DNA of 64,000 nt from Rhineura floridana (taxonomy: Eukaryota > Chordata > Lepidosauria > Squamata > Rhineuridae), in contig NC_084486.1 of assembly GCF_030035675.1 (NCBI RefSeq), positions 64,006,730 through 64,070,729 on the forward strand, written 5' to 3'. How positions within the stretch are numbered: position 1 is the stretch's first letter; every line of letters starts with the position of its first letter. A program made the translations under genes and the position numbers. Shown here piece by piece: positions 1 through 11,745 of the stretch. The notes under the pieces were generated by a model. That model was not told the DNA's origin. It saw only the letters and a list, made by a program, of their open reading frames with translations, and searched no databases.

Positions 1-3000
1 TTGGCTGTAGCAGTGAGATACGAATACTAGACAATCCCTAATAGTTGTGTGGCAAACAGAAATAACAAAACAAGATTTCTTGTGAGAGTGACTGGCAAAG
101 AGTGTGTGGCAAAGAGTGAGTGAACTCAAACACCATGGCTGAATACATAAAAATGAAAAGAGAGGAGCTGGTGGAGAAGTGCATAACATTCAATTTGCCT
201 CATGAGGGTAAAGGGGTAGATGAATTGAGGGTAGCACTTATAGGATTTGCAACTGCCCAGTAAAAACAACCTGTCAGAGAAGAGACCCCAGAAGGATATT
301 TAAGCAATCCTGCTTATATAGAGTACTTGAGAGAGAAGTTGAGGATGGAAGGTGCAGAGAAGGAAAAACAGAGAGAGTTGGAAGCTGAGAGATTGAGGAT
401 GGAGGCTGAGGAAAAAGACAAGCAGAGAGAGTTGGAAGCTGAGAGATTGAGGATGGAGGCTGAGGAAAAAGATAAACAGCGGGAGTTGGAAACTGAGAGA
501 TTGAGGATGGAAGGTGCAGAGAAGGAAAAACAGAGGGAGTTGGAAATTGAGAGAATGAGATTGGGGTTTGAGGAGAGGGAGAAGCAACGAGCATTGGATG
601 CTGAATTACAAGTAGAAAAGTTAAAATTTGATAGAGAGAAATTTCACTCTGAGGAGGCAAGGAAAGAGAGAGATGGAGCAAAAATAAAAATTACTCCAAA
701 GGACTTTGCTGTCTATGAGCCTGGTCAAGATCCTCAAATTTACCTCAGCACCTTTGAAAAAGCAGCTCAGTTGTGGGGGCTACCTGAAGATAAATACATG
801 CAGTATTTATCAAACCTGATTAAAGGGGAATTGGCTGAGGTATACCAATATTTCCCCTCAGACAAGCCCGTCACCTATGCTGAATTCAAAGAAGCAGTGT
901 TTAAAAGATTCAGACTGGGGCCTGATTATTTTAGAAAGCTTTTCAGAAATTGCCAGATACAGACAGGGAGGTCTTTTGTGGAACTGGGAGCAAAGTTGAT
1001 GGATATATTTGGAAAGTGGATGAGTAGTGCCAAAGCTCAGTCAGTGGAAGAGGTGAAAAGCCTCATGATACTGGATCAATTATACCATCAGTTACCACCA
1101 GAAATAAGGCTCCTGGTCAAAGACCGTTCCCCTACATCTGTGCAGGAGGCCGCAGAGATGGCGGATCACTTCGCCTCCAATAGAACTGGCTGGGTGGGGA
1201 AAACATCAAGAGAGTTTAAACCCAGACCATATAGTGCTGGCAGAAGGGATGTGGTACCACAGCGAGTGAGTCCTCCATTAAAATCTCTGGGATCCACCCC
1301 AGAGTGGATCTGTGTACCCTAAAAGTGAGGAGAAATTATGCTACAAATGTGGTAGACCAGGGCACCTACGTTTTCAATGTGAGGTTGCCAACCCCAGTAG
1401 TAATCCTGCTCAGACAAGGGCAGTTAAAACAGAGCCCAAGGCTTTAGAAACAGCGAAAAAGGTTCAGTTTTGCCAGATAAACTGGACAGAAGTAACAGAC
1501 CTTGATTCAAGTCTGAGAGAGGAAGTGAGTGTACAAGGGGCAAATTATTGGGCATTGCTTGATACTGGTGCCGCTCAGACATTACTGAGGCCAGATTTAA
1601 TAAAATCTGAGGTAATATTACCTCAGGAAACTGTGACTATCCAAGGAGTGAGGGGTCAACCAGAAAGTTTGCCTGTGGCCCTGGTGGAAATGACTTGGAG
1701 AGGCCGAGAGGGCCGATATAAAGTAGGCATTAATGCCCAGCAACAAGAACCAGTAATACTGGGAAGGGATGTAATGGGCGCCCAAGGAAAGATCTATGTA
1801 GTGACCAGACAGCAACTTGGCAGAGAAAAAGAAGCCATATTAAGGGGGGCTGAAACAAACAGGGTGGAATCTGTTAACCAGCCTCAGGTCACCATAGCAA
1901 CCACTAGCAGGCCTGCTGAAGAAGACAAACTGTATCAAGTGGTCTCTGGGGAAGAAGCAGAGCAATTCAGGGAAGAGCTGCATAAAGATATCAGTTTGAA
2001 GCAGGTAAAGGAACAAGCCCTGACCCAACAGATTCCTTTCACTGACAAACTGAGGAATCAAGTTGTGTGTGAGAATGGGATTTTATATAGACTGTGGATG
2101 CCTGCTGAAAGAAAGGATGAATGTGAACCAGTGAAGCAATTGATAGTACCTAGCAAATACAGAACCAGATTGCTAGAGGTAGCCCACGATGTCCCATGTG
2201 CAGGACATCTGGGAATAAAAAAGACCAAGAGGAGATTGGCTGCACATTATTATTGGCCAAATATCTCCAAGGATGTAAAACAACATTGTCTATCTTGTGG
2301 AATATGCCAAAAGGTGGGAAAGAGTGGAGTAAAGACCAAGGCACCCTTAAAGCCCCTTCCTATAATTGGACAACCCTTTTGTAGAGTGGGAATAGATTTG
2401 GTGGGCCCTTTTTCCAAACCCACAAGGCATGGCAAGAAATATCTAGTGGTGGTGGTGGATTTTGCCACCAGGTACCCAGACGCAGAAGCACTGAGATCTG
2501 TAGAAGCCCCTGTAGTGGCAGAGGCTTTATTAAAAATCTTTATGAGGCTGGGTTTCCCTCATGAAGTGCTGACAGATCAAGGCAGTGTATTCATGGGAGA
2601 AGTGATGCAATGTATGTGGAAATGTTGTGGTCTAAAACATCTAAAGACCACTACTTAGCATCCCGCCACTAATGGGTTAACAGAGAGATTCAATGGAGTT
2701 TTGAAGGGCATGATAAGAAGCTATGTGCAAGATCACCCACAAGACTGGGATGAACGGTTGGGATGCTTCTTATTTGCATACAGAGAAGTCCCTCAAGAGT
2801 CAACAGGCTTCTCACCCTTTGAACTAATGTTTACCAGAAAAGTGAGGGGACCTTTGGAACTGCTAAAAAATTCATGGGAAGGAACTCTGGGAGAGTACAA
2901 AACTTCTGTAGTAGATTTTGTATTGGAATTCCGCAATAAATTAACATCAATGATGGAAGTAGTGAAAGAGAATTTGAATCATGCACAGGAGAAGCAAAGT

Positions 3001-4828
3001 TACTGGTATGACAGAACAGCCAGAGAACGTGTGTATGATGTGGGAGATATGGTTATGGCGTTCATACCCAGGAAACATGACAAATTACAGGCTAACTGGG
3101 AAGGACCATATACCATCAGAGAAAGGCTTGACACAGTGACGTATGTAATCACCACAGACCAATTAAACAAAAGCAAAGTGGTTCATGTAAATATGTTGAA
3201 GCCTTACTATACCAGGGATGTACAGGTGTTGCAAGTTACCTTATTCCCTGAGGGAAGTGGGCCTGAACTTCCAGATTTGGTACAGGAAAGCAAAGACAAA
3301 GGAGGGGTAGATCAAGTGGAATGGTCAGAGGAGGTAGAGGAGGAAGTAAAAGAAGAGATTCTGAGAGTTTTGAAAACCTATAGGAATCTCTTTAGCAACA
3401 AACCTGGCCGAACCAGTATAGTTATACATTCCATTGATACTGGAGATCATGCCCCAATCAGATCTGTTCCGTACCGTGTGAATGGGAAAGTTTTGAATGA
3501 GATCAAAAAGGAGGTGGAAGATATGCTGGAATTAGGAGTGATCAGGGAATCCATCAGTCCCTGGGCCTCAAGTATTGTCCTGGTTCCGAAAAAAGATGGA
3601 ACGACAAGGTTTTGCATTGATTATTGGCTAATCAATAAAATTACTGTCTCAGATGCGTATCCTATGCCTAGGGTAGACGCTATGTTAGAGTTATTGGGGG
3701 CAGCAACCATTATCTCTACACTAGATCTCTGTAAAGGATTTTGGCAAATGGAACTAGATGAGCAATCCAGAGCCAAAACTGCCTTCAGTACACCAGATGG
3801 GTTATATGAGTTTGTGACCTTACCCATGGGACTAAGGAACTCACCAAGTTCATTTCAGAGGCTAATCAATACTGTGTTGCGAGGCATGTCAGATTTTGCA
3901 GTGGCCTATATCGATGACGTGGCCATTTTTAGCAAGTCGGTGCCTGAGCATGTCCAACACCTGACAACAGTATTGGAGGCCTTAAGAAAAGCAGGCCTCA
4001 CAATAAAAGCTAAGAAATGCCAGTTTGGACTAAAGGAAGTAATCTATTTAGGACATAAGGTGGGGAGTGGGAAAATCACCCCCTTATGGAGCAAGGTGGA
4101 GGCAATACAAGCGTGGCCGATCCCCTTAACCAAAAAACAAGTAAGAGCATTTCTGGGTGTGGCTGGATTTTATAGGAAGTTTGTGAGAAATTTTGGGGAA
4201 ATAGCAACCCCCTTGCATGAATTGACCAAGAAGAAGTGTTCTGAGCGTGTGGTATGGACGGATGAATGTCAGAAGGCTTTTGATCTGCTGAAGCAAGCCT
4301 TGTGCCAAGGACCCATATTAATAGCACCAGACTATGAGCAACCATTCATCGTGGCTACAGATGCGTCAGACCTCGCGCTGGGAGTCGTCTTGCTACAGGA
4401 GAGAGAAGGCACCAGACATCCAGTGGCGTACCTGAGTCGCAAGCTGACGCCGAGGGAGAAAAACTATTCGTCGGTCCAGAAGGAGTGCCTAGTGGTCGTG
4501 TGGGGACTGAACAAGTTGCGCCCATACGTGTGGGGACGAAGATTCACAGTGACTACGGATCATCGGGCCTTGTTATGGTTGCAGACTATGAAAAACCATA
4601 ACACTATGCTGCAGAGGTGGTCCTGGGCCCTACAGGACTATCAAGTGGACTTCCAGTTCATCAAAGGCAAGGACAATGTACTGGCCGATGGACTTTCCAG
4701 GCAAGTGGGTGGGACTGCAGTGACGTGACCAGACAGAGGAACAAAGAAAGACATTTTCCCCACAGAGACTTTTATTTGTTAACGCGACGTATAAATCCTG
4801 GAACAGGAATAATACTCCGCCATTGTTT

Positions 4829-4841
4829 AAGGGGGGGGAAA
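4829..4841 (+). other. Polypurine tract of the gypsy element
   Basis: AAGGGGGGGGAAA lies directly before the TGTGATG start of the 3' LTR, the expected place for the plus-strand primer tract. Confidence 0.8.
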
Positions 4842-5284
4842 TGTGATGTTCCTATATATTAGTGTATATATGGTAAATGCTGGTTGTTTAGAGTATACAT
4901 GGTAAGTAGTGAAAGAGGAGGGGGAGTGAATGGGCAATAGAATGCTTGATGATTGGCTGAATGTTTAAAATGGCTGACAGTATAAATGAAAGGATGACAG
5001 GTAAATCTGGGTGAATGTGAGGTGGTGAATTGTGGAATCTGGGGGGAGAAGAGAAAGAGTGGATTGCTTGGTGGGGTTTGAGAGAGTTGTTTGCTAGGAG
5101 GGAGGTGGAGTTGCAAGGGGGTTGCTATTTCCCCAAAATTTCTCACAAACTTCCTATAAAATCCAGCCACACCCAGAAATGCCCTTACTTGTTTTTTGGT
5201 TAAGGGGATCGGCCATGCTTGTATTGCCTCCACCTTGCTCCATAAGGGGGTGATTTTCCCACTCCCCACCTTATGTCCTTCACA
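4842..5284 (+). repeat. 3' LTR of the gypsy element, rearranged
   Basis: It starts TGTGATG after the purine tract and ends TCACA, the same termini as the two solo LTRs at 5359 and 7904, and its first ~270 bp resemble them (TATGGTAA motifs, GATTGGCTGA, GGATGACAG). An inverted copy of part of the element's own pol (5113-5279 against about 4050-4215) sits inside it. The end at 5284 is inferred from the TCACA terminus and from the L2-type LINE resuming at 5285 with CACTACACTAAAGG; the matching left target copy would be outside the window. Confidence 0.7.
5113..5279 (-). repeat. Inverted copy of gypsy pol sequence inside the 3' LTR
   Basis: Read on the minus strand this segment matches about 4050-4215 of the same element with about two differences in ~165 bp by eye, so the event is recent relative to the decay of the neighbouring LINE. 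Autointegration or template switching during reverse transcription would explain it. Confidence 0.85.
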
Positions 5285-5358
5285 CACTACACTAAAGGTC
5301 CATTTCCTATGTTGTGCAGAATTGACCCCCTGATAAGATGGTATCCGCAAGAGGCCCT
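5285..5358 (-). mobile_element. L2-type LINE fragment (3' region), piece 1 of 3
   Basis: The reverse complement matches the 3' region of the plus-strand L2 copy near 28,470-28,550 (ATACCATCTTAT, TTCTGCACAA, GGACCTTTAGTGTAG). The same LINE continues at 6144 once the solo LTR is removed. Confidence 0.75.
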
Positions 5359-6143
5359 TGTGATGTTCCTGTATGTGAATGTAATGTAAATATGGTAAGT
5401 GCAGGTTTATTATAGGAAATATGGTAAGTGGAGTGAGTGAGTGAGTGAGTACATGGGCTGTAGGATGCTGGATGATGATTGGCTGTGTGTTTGAATGGCT
5501 GAAGGAATGAGAGGATGACAGTTGAGTCGGTGTGGGGGTTGGACAGGGTGGTTGTGGACAGGGAGGTTGATGTGGAAAGTAAGAGGTGGCTGTTGAGATA
5601 TTGGATTGGGAGTTCTGAGGCAAATAATAGGAATTAGGAACATAAGAGAAACATATATGAAACCATATGCTTGTCAATGAAATCTATAAGTAATCTTGTT
5701 ATTTTTAGTGTTATCAATAAATATTTTCTTGGTTTACTTAAAGCCTGATTCCTCAGCTGGGGGCACAGACCAGGGGGGAGGCAGAGTAACCAAGGCTGAA
5801 GAAGAAATAGTATCAAATGGTGGCAGCGGTGAAGGAAGAGATATTGTATCAACATCCAGTACAACAGAGCAATCCAGAGCTGTGAGCTTCACAGGCAAGA
5901 GGCTTCAGGGGGGTTGGGAATTACCTATACACACAGACGCAAGGTATCAAAATAACCAGGAAGAGACTAAGGCACAGTCTAGAGGTTATATTGGATACAC
6001 AGAGTGTTGGGTAGTGTGGCCTAGCAGGGGGATCTTTTGAGATCTGTGCTAGAGCGGAGAGAGGTAAAAATAAACACGACGATCCTGACTGCTGGTATTC
6101 ACGAGTGAGAGCGACACAGGTGGTGCCAGGGAAGGACATCACA
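5359..6143 (+). mobile_element. Solo LTR, gypsy family, 785 bp
   Basis: It begins TGTGATG and ends CATCACA and is flanked on both sides by the 5-bp target duplication GCCCT (5354-5358 and 6144-6148). It is related along its length to the LTR at 7904-8763 and, for its first part, to the LTR at 4842. No internal region is present, so it is a solo LTR formed by LTR-LTR recombination. It interrupts the minus-strand L2-type LINE. Confidence 0.85.
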
Positions 6144-7104
6144 GCCCTCACCTGTAGAGCGCAGTGATCAAATGGGTATATAAGGGATAAGATGGTCTTT
6201 CAGGTATCCTGGTCCTGACCTATATAGGGCTTTGTAGACCAAAACTAGAACCTTAAGCCTATTAGCCCAGTAGCTAATAGGTAGCCAGGGCAATTCTTTC
6301 AGCAGCAGGGTGACATGTTAGCCATACCCTGCCCAGTGAGCAGTCTTGCCACCACATTTTGCACCAGCTGCAGCTTCCAGACCAACCTCAAGGGTAGCCC
6401 CACATAGAGTGCATTACAGTAATCCAGCCTGGAGGTTACTAGTGCATGGACAATGGTGGTCAGGCTATCCTGGTCCAGAAATGGCTGCTGCTGTCTTACT
6501 AGCCAAAGCTGGTAAAAAGCACTCCTATCCACTGAGGTCACCTGAGAGTCTAGCGACAAAGATGGATCCAGGAGCACCCCCAGACTATGGACCTGCCTTT
6601 TCAGAGGAGCACAACCCCATCCAAAGCAGGCAAATGACCAATTATCCAAACTCGGGAATCACCAACCACAGCATCTCTGTCTTGCTTGGATTCAGTTTAT
6701 TCGCCCTCATCCAGCATACTACCGAGTCCAGGCAGTGGTCCAGGACTTGCACGGCCTCTCCTGATTCAGATGTTACAGAGAAATAAAGCTGGGTATAGTC
6801 AGCGTACTGCTGACACCTTGCCCCAAATCTTCTGATGACCACTCCCAAGGGCTTCATATAGATGTTAAACAGCATGGGGACAAGATGGTACCCTGCAGTA
6901 CCCCACAGTACAACTGCTGGGGGCTGAAAGACAATCACCCAATGCTATTCTCTGAAAATGACCCTGGAGATAGGATTAGAACCACTGTAAAACAGTGCCT
7001 CCAATACCCATCTCACCAAGTCAGCCCAGAAGGATACCATGGTCAATGGTATCAAAAGCCCCCGAGAGATCAACTAAGAATAACTGGGTCACACTCCAAG
7101 CAGG
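6144..7104 (-). mobile_element. L2-type LINE, RT and 3' region, piece 2 of 3
   Basis: Minus-strand translation gives the RT C-terminal region typical of L2 elements of reptiles, with LVTSRLDYCNALYVGLPLRL (about 6380-6440) and SLGVLLDPSLSLD (about 6545-6580), and further upstream MKPLGVVIRRFG and QYADYTQLYF (about 6780-6860). In the latter the catalytic YADD is YADY. Several frame changes and stops show it is dead. It continues at 11491 beyond the CR1 insertion: CTCTCGGGGGC-type sequence at 7058-7100 matches the copy at 27,545-27,560. Confidence 0.8.
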
Positions 7105-7110
7105 GGCAAT

Positions 7111-10100
7111 GAAACCACGCCCCACAACAAGAACATAAGAGAACTAGTAGTGGGAGACTCCCTACTGCATAGGATCAAAACCCAAGTATGCCGAGAAGAT
7201 CTGTGGACTCACCAGGTATGCTGTCTACCAGGAAGATGGATTACAGATGCGACAGAAAGGTTGCCGTCACTCATCAAGCCCACCGACAGATATCCCTTTC
7301 TCCTCATCCATGTGAGAACAAATGATATTGCCAAACGGAGCTATGTAGAAATCGCATCAGACTTTGAAGCTCTGGGAAGGAAACTCAAGGACTTTGGGAC
7401 CCAGATAGTTTTTTCATCCATCCTTCCAGTACTGAGGAGCAGAAAGGGAAAGAAAAATACTCTGTGTGAATGAATGGCAATGAAGGTGGTGCCGACGTGA
7501 GAGATTTGGATTCTGGGACCACAGGCTATGCTTCCTGGAAGATGGACTGCTGGCAAGTGATAGGTTGCATCTCACAAGGACTGGGAAGAATGTGTTTGGC
7601 CACAGCATGGAGAAGTTCATCTGGAGGCCTTTAAACTGAATCCTAAGGGGGAGGGAGACGTAAACTTGGTGGTAACAACTGATGAAGCGCACAGTAACAG
7701 GAACAGAGATATCGGCTCTAATAGGGGCCAGTAACAGTCCTCAGAAAAATGTAGTAAGGAATCCAAGCCACAAATCACATGGTCTTTGATGTCTGTATAC
7801 TAACACGCAGAGCATGGGAAACAAGCAGGACGAACTTGAACTCTTCATACAGGAGGGTAATTACGACTTGATAAGTATAACTGAAACTTGGTGGGATTGA
7901 CTCTGTGATGTCCTTATATGTTAAAAACTGTAAATACGGTAAGTGTGGGTTTATATAGGGATATATGGTAAGTGAATTGAGTAAGAGGAGGGAGTACATG
8001 GGCTAGAATGCGGGAGAATGTTGGATGATTATTGGCTGAGGGTTTGAATGGCTGAAGGTATAAATGAGAGGATGACAGTTAAGTTGGAGAGGTTGGTTGG
8101 GGGAAGTTGAGAGGAGAGTGATTGGAAAGGAGTTGAAGTGGGAGGTAGTTGGGATTGAGTTGACAGAGTTCTGAGGGAGGTTTGGATTCTATTAAGCTGA
8201 TATTTGGACAGAATATATATCACTGGAAACATAAGAGTGACACTATAGGAAACCATACGCTTGTTAAACATTCCTAAAGTAATCTTGTTATTTCCTAGTA
8301 TTATCAAATAAATACTTTTATTGGTTTACCAAAAGCCTGATCCTTGGCTGGGGATATACAGACCAGAAGGGAGGGCAGGGTAATTACCAAGGCTGAAGGG
8401 AAACTGTATCTAATCGTGGCAGCAGTGAAGGAAGATATTGTAACATCGTCAAGTATCCAGAGCAACCCAGGATTGTATGCTTTATAGACAAAGATACAGG
8501 GGGGTTGTGGACAGCAAGAGCACCCAGACACAAAGTAACAAGCCATAGGGAGACTAAGGCGAAGTCTCTAGCAGTATTCTTTACAGGGAGTGGCTGGTGG
8601 TGCTGCCTAGCAGTGGGATCTTGAGAGATCTGTGCTAGAGCAGAGTGAGAAAAATAAAAACAACGATCCTGACTGGTGGTGTCCTGAGGTGGTGCCTAGT
8701 GAAAGGCTGTAGCCACAAGCAGGTGGGAACCTGACAGGTGGAGCCAAAGGTGGGATTGTCACAGACTCCCATGACTGGAATACAGCAATTGAAGGATATA
8801 ACTTGTTCAAAAAGAACAGAAAGAATAAAAAGGGAGGTGGAGTCACGCTATATGTTAACAATATATATCCCTGCACAGAAATACAGGAAGATGAGCTTCG
8901 TAGCTCCACTAAGAATATCTGGATTAAAATTAATGGGGCAAGTAATAAAAAGAATGTGGTGTTTGGAGTCTACTACCGACCACCCAATCAAGGAGAAGAC
9001 GAGAATGTAACTTTTGAAAAGCAAACTGCCAGTGTTTCAAGGAGTCATGATGTAGCAGTAATGGGAGACTTCAATTATCCCAATATCTGTTGGGAGACAA
9101 ATTCTGCCAAACACGGCCCCTCCAATAAATTTCTGACATGTGTTGGAGAGAACTTTTTCCTACAGAAAGTGGAGGAAGCAACCAGTGGATCAGCTATCCT
9201 GGACTTGATTCTAACCAATAGAGATTATTTGGTGGATGAAGTAGCAGTTACAGGATCTCTGGGGGAAAGTGACCACATCATACTTGAATTCTTGATTTTA
9301 ACAGAAGCAAAATCTGAGTGTAGCCATATGCGCACCCTGAACGTTAGGAAAGCTGATTTTAATAAACTCAGAACAATTGTAAGTACAGTTCCATGGCAAG
9401 CGACCCTAATGAGAAAAGGAGTCCAAGATGGGTGGGAGTTTCTAAACAAGGAAATTCTAAAAGCGCAATGGCAAGCAATTCCAACAAGGAAAAAAGGGGG
9501 GAAACAGCAGAAGAAGCCAATGTGGCTACACAAAAAGCTTAGAGATGACCTGAAAACCAGAAAGGACACACACAGGAAATGAAAGAAAGCCAGGCCACAA
9601 AGTAAGAGTACAGGCAGGTATTACGGAATTGCAGGGATGGTGTCAGGAAGGCTAAAGCTGAGAATGAGCTGAAGTTAGCAAATGAAGCTAAAAGCAACAA
9701 AAAAGCTTTCTTCAGGTACATCTATAGTAAAAGACAGAGAAAAAATGGTGGCACAGCTACTCAATAAGGATGGCAAAATGGTAACAGATGACAAAGAAAA
9801 GACAGAAGTGCTCCATTCCTACTTTGGCTCAGTCTTCTCCCAAAAAAGGTTGTATGACCCTCCTGGGAAACATGAAGTAGAAGGGGAAGGATTGGAGCTT
9901 GAGATTGATAGACAAATGGTCAAGGAATACCTAATCACTTTGAATGAGTACAAATTGGCAGGGCCCGATAAATTGCATCCTAGAGTATTGAAGGAACTGG
10001 CTGAAGAACTCTCAGAACCGCTGTCGGATCTTTGCAAAATCATGGAGGACTGGTGAAGTGCCGGATGACTAGAGGAGAGCTAATGTTTTCCCTATCTTCA

Positions 10101-11490
10101 AAAAGGGCAAAAAGGAGGAACCAGGGAACTACAGACCAGTCAGCCTAACATCAATCCCTCGGAAAACTCTGGAGCAGATTATAAAGCAATCTGTAAACAC
10201 CTTGAAAACAATGCAGTGATTAGTAGGAACCAACATGGATTTATGAAGAACAAATCCTGCCAAACTAATCTTATCTCGTTTTTTGATCAGATAACCCCCC
10301 TTGTAGACAGTGGGAATGCTGTGGACATAATATATCTTGACTTCATCAAAGCTTTTGACAAAATGCCCCATGATATTCTGATTAGCAAGCTAGCTAAATG
10401 TGGGCTGGATGGAACAACTATCAGATGGATCCACAGTTGGCTCCAGAATGGTACTTAAAGATTCCTTATCAAAGGTTCCTAAACTGGGTGGAAATAACAA
10501 GTGGAGTACCACAGGGCTCAGTCCTGGGCCCAGTGCTCTTTAACATTTTTATTAACAACTTGGATGAGGAGGTACAGAGTATGCTTATCAAATTTGCAGA
10601 TGATACAAAATTGGGGGGCACAGCTAATACCATGGAAGACAGAAACAAAATTCAAAGGGACCTTAATAGGCTGGAGCATTGGGCTGAAAACAACAGACTG
10701 AAATTCAAGAGAGATAAATGCAAAGTTCTACACTTAGGAAAAAGAAACCAAATGCACAGTTGTAAGATGGGGGATACTTGGGTCAGCAACACGACATGTG
10801 AGAAGGATCTTGGAATTGTTGTTGATCACAAGCTGAATAGGAGCCAACAGTGTGATATGGCTGCAAAATAAGACAAATCCTATATTAGGCTGCATTAACA
10901 GAAGTATAGTTTCCAAATTGCATGATGTATTAGTTCCCCTCTATTCAGCACTGGTTAGGCTTCATCTGAATATTGTGTCCAGTTCTGGTCTCGACACTTC
11001 AAGAAGGATGCAGTCAAACTGGAACAGGTTCAGAGGAGGGCAACAAGGATGATCAGGGGACTGGAAACAAAGCCCTATGAGGAGAGATGAAAGAACTGGG
11101 CATGTTTAGCCTGGAGAAGAGAAGACTAAGGGGAGATATGATAGCACTCTTCAAGTACATGAAGAGTTGTCACACAGGTTGTCACACAGAGGGGGGCCAG
11201 GATTTCTTCTCGATCATCCCAGAGTGCAGGACACGGAAAAATGGGCTCAAGTTACAGGAAGCCAGATTTCGAATGAACATCAGGAAAAACCTCCAAACTT
11301 TTAGAGCCATACAACAATGGAACCAATTACCTAGAGAGGTAGTGGGCTCTCCGACACTGGAGGCATTCAAGAGGCAGCTGGACAGCCATCTGTCGGGAAT
11401 GCTTTGATTTGGATTCCTGCATTGAGCAGGGGGTTGGACTTGATGGCCTTATAGGCCCCTTCCAACTCTACTATTCTATGATTCTATGAT
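7111..11490 (+). mobile_element. CR1 LINE, nearly full length, decayed, split by a solo LTR
   Basis: The order of parts is CR1-like. An SGNH/esterase-like ORF1 region (7148-7470, VVGDSLLHRIK) comes first. The endonuclease follows, starting ITETWWD at 7880-7900, interrupted by the LTR at 7904-8763, and resuming to about 9350 with VMGDFNYP and SDHIILEFL. RT spans about 9680-10,860 with KAFDKMPHD, VPQGSVLGPVLFNIFINN and FADDTKLGG. The 3' part encodes GMFSLEKRRLRGDM and WNQLPREVV (11,087-11,400). It ends with ATTCTATG repeats at 11,470-11,490, the CR1 3' signature. Stops and frame changes break it, for example a stop near 9580 after the endonuclease and a frame change near 10,455 within RT. The left edge is uncertain by ~25 bp. 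Confidence 0.9.
7904..8763 (+). mobile_element. Solo LTR, gypsy family, 860 bp, inside CR1
   Basis: It begins TGTGATG and ends TGTCACA, giving TGTGA/TCACA inverted ends, and is flanked by the perfect 5-bp target duplication GACTC (7899-7903 and 8764-8768). The CR1 endonuclease sequence reads across the site once the LTR is taken out. It shares its whole length with the solo LTR at 5359-6143. Confidence 0.9.
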
Positions 11491-11745
11491 GCCCCCTGTC
11501 CTTCTCCCGATAAAGGTCATCCATCAGGATGACCAGGGCCAATTCAGTCCCATAACCAGGCCTGAACTCAGACTGGAATGGGTCAAGATAATCTGTTTCA
11601 TCCAAGAGCACTTGCAATTGCTGTGCCACAACCCTCTCAATCACCTTTCCTAAGATGGGGGTATTTGCAACCAGTCGGTAGTTGTCACAAACCAATGGGT
11701 CCAGGGTGGGCTTTTTCAGGAGCCATCCTGGGCTCCTGTACATAT
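11491..11745 (-). mobile_element. L2-type LINE, RT N-terminal part, piece 3 of 3
   Basis: Minus-strand translation reads PTLDPLVCDNYRLVANTPIL, VIERVVAQQLQVLLDETDYL and DPFQSEFRPGYGTELALVIL, the start of L2-type RT. The plus-strand copy at 27,310-27,510 has the same text. The LINE appears 5'-truncated near 11,745. Confidence 0.8.

Larger units (their letters stand above)
1..5284 (+). mobile_element. Ty3/gypsy LTR retrotransposon, Gmr1-like domain order (5' end outside window)
   Basis: A fossil LTR element read from the plus strand. Parts in order: gag (about 135-1320, with a charged coiled-coil stretch and a gag-like domain), CCHC zinc knuckle CYKCGRPGHLRFQC (about 1339-1380), aspartic protease motif LLDTGA (about 1555), integrase with HHCC zinc finger and DDE core (about 2170-3220, ending in a GPY/F-type module with WEGPY), reverse transcriptase (about 3420-4110, YIDDV box), RNase H (about 4330-4710), a purine tract, then the 3' LTR. 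Integrase lies before RT, as in Gmr1-like Ty3/gypsy elements and unlike ordinary gypsy. It appears mostly whole, with about two breaks beyond the gag-pol frame change such families are known to use. It seems fairly young because long stretches still read open, but no LTR-LTR dating is possible as the 5' LTR is off the window. It sits in a minus-strand L2-type LINE. Confidence 0.88.

Noticed and set aside
274-681. Minus-strand open frames over gag
   Set aside because: They are the shadow of the repetitive charged coiled-coil gag stretch, giving spurious SSISQLP-like repeats.
2385-4710. Integrase-before-RT order as a rearrangement or assembly error
   Set aside because: One uninterrupted reading stretch runs from the integrase C-terminus through RT to RNase H, and the order matches the known Gmr1-like group.
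4859-5677. Long minus-strand open frame over the LTR region
   Set aside because: It spans the 3' LTR, the inverted pol copy, LINE sequence and the next LTR; an accidental frame and not a gene.
8803-9582. Long plus-strand open frame that could be taken for a host gene
   Set aside because: Its protein is the CR1 endonuclease (YYRPPNQGEDE, GDFNYP, SDHIILEF), inside the CR1 LINE.
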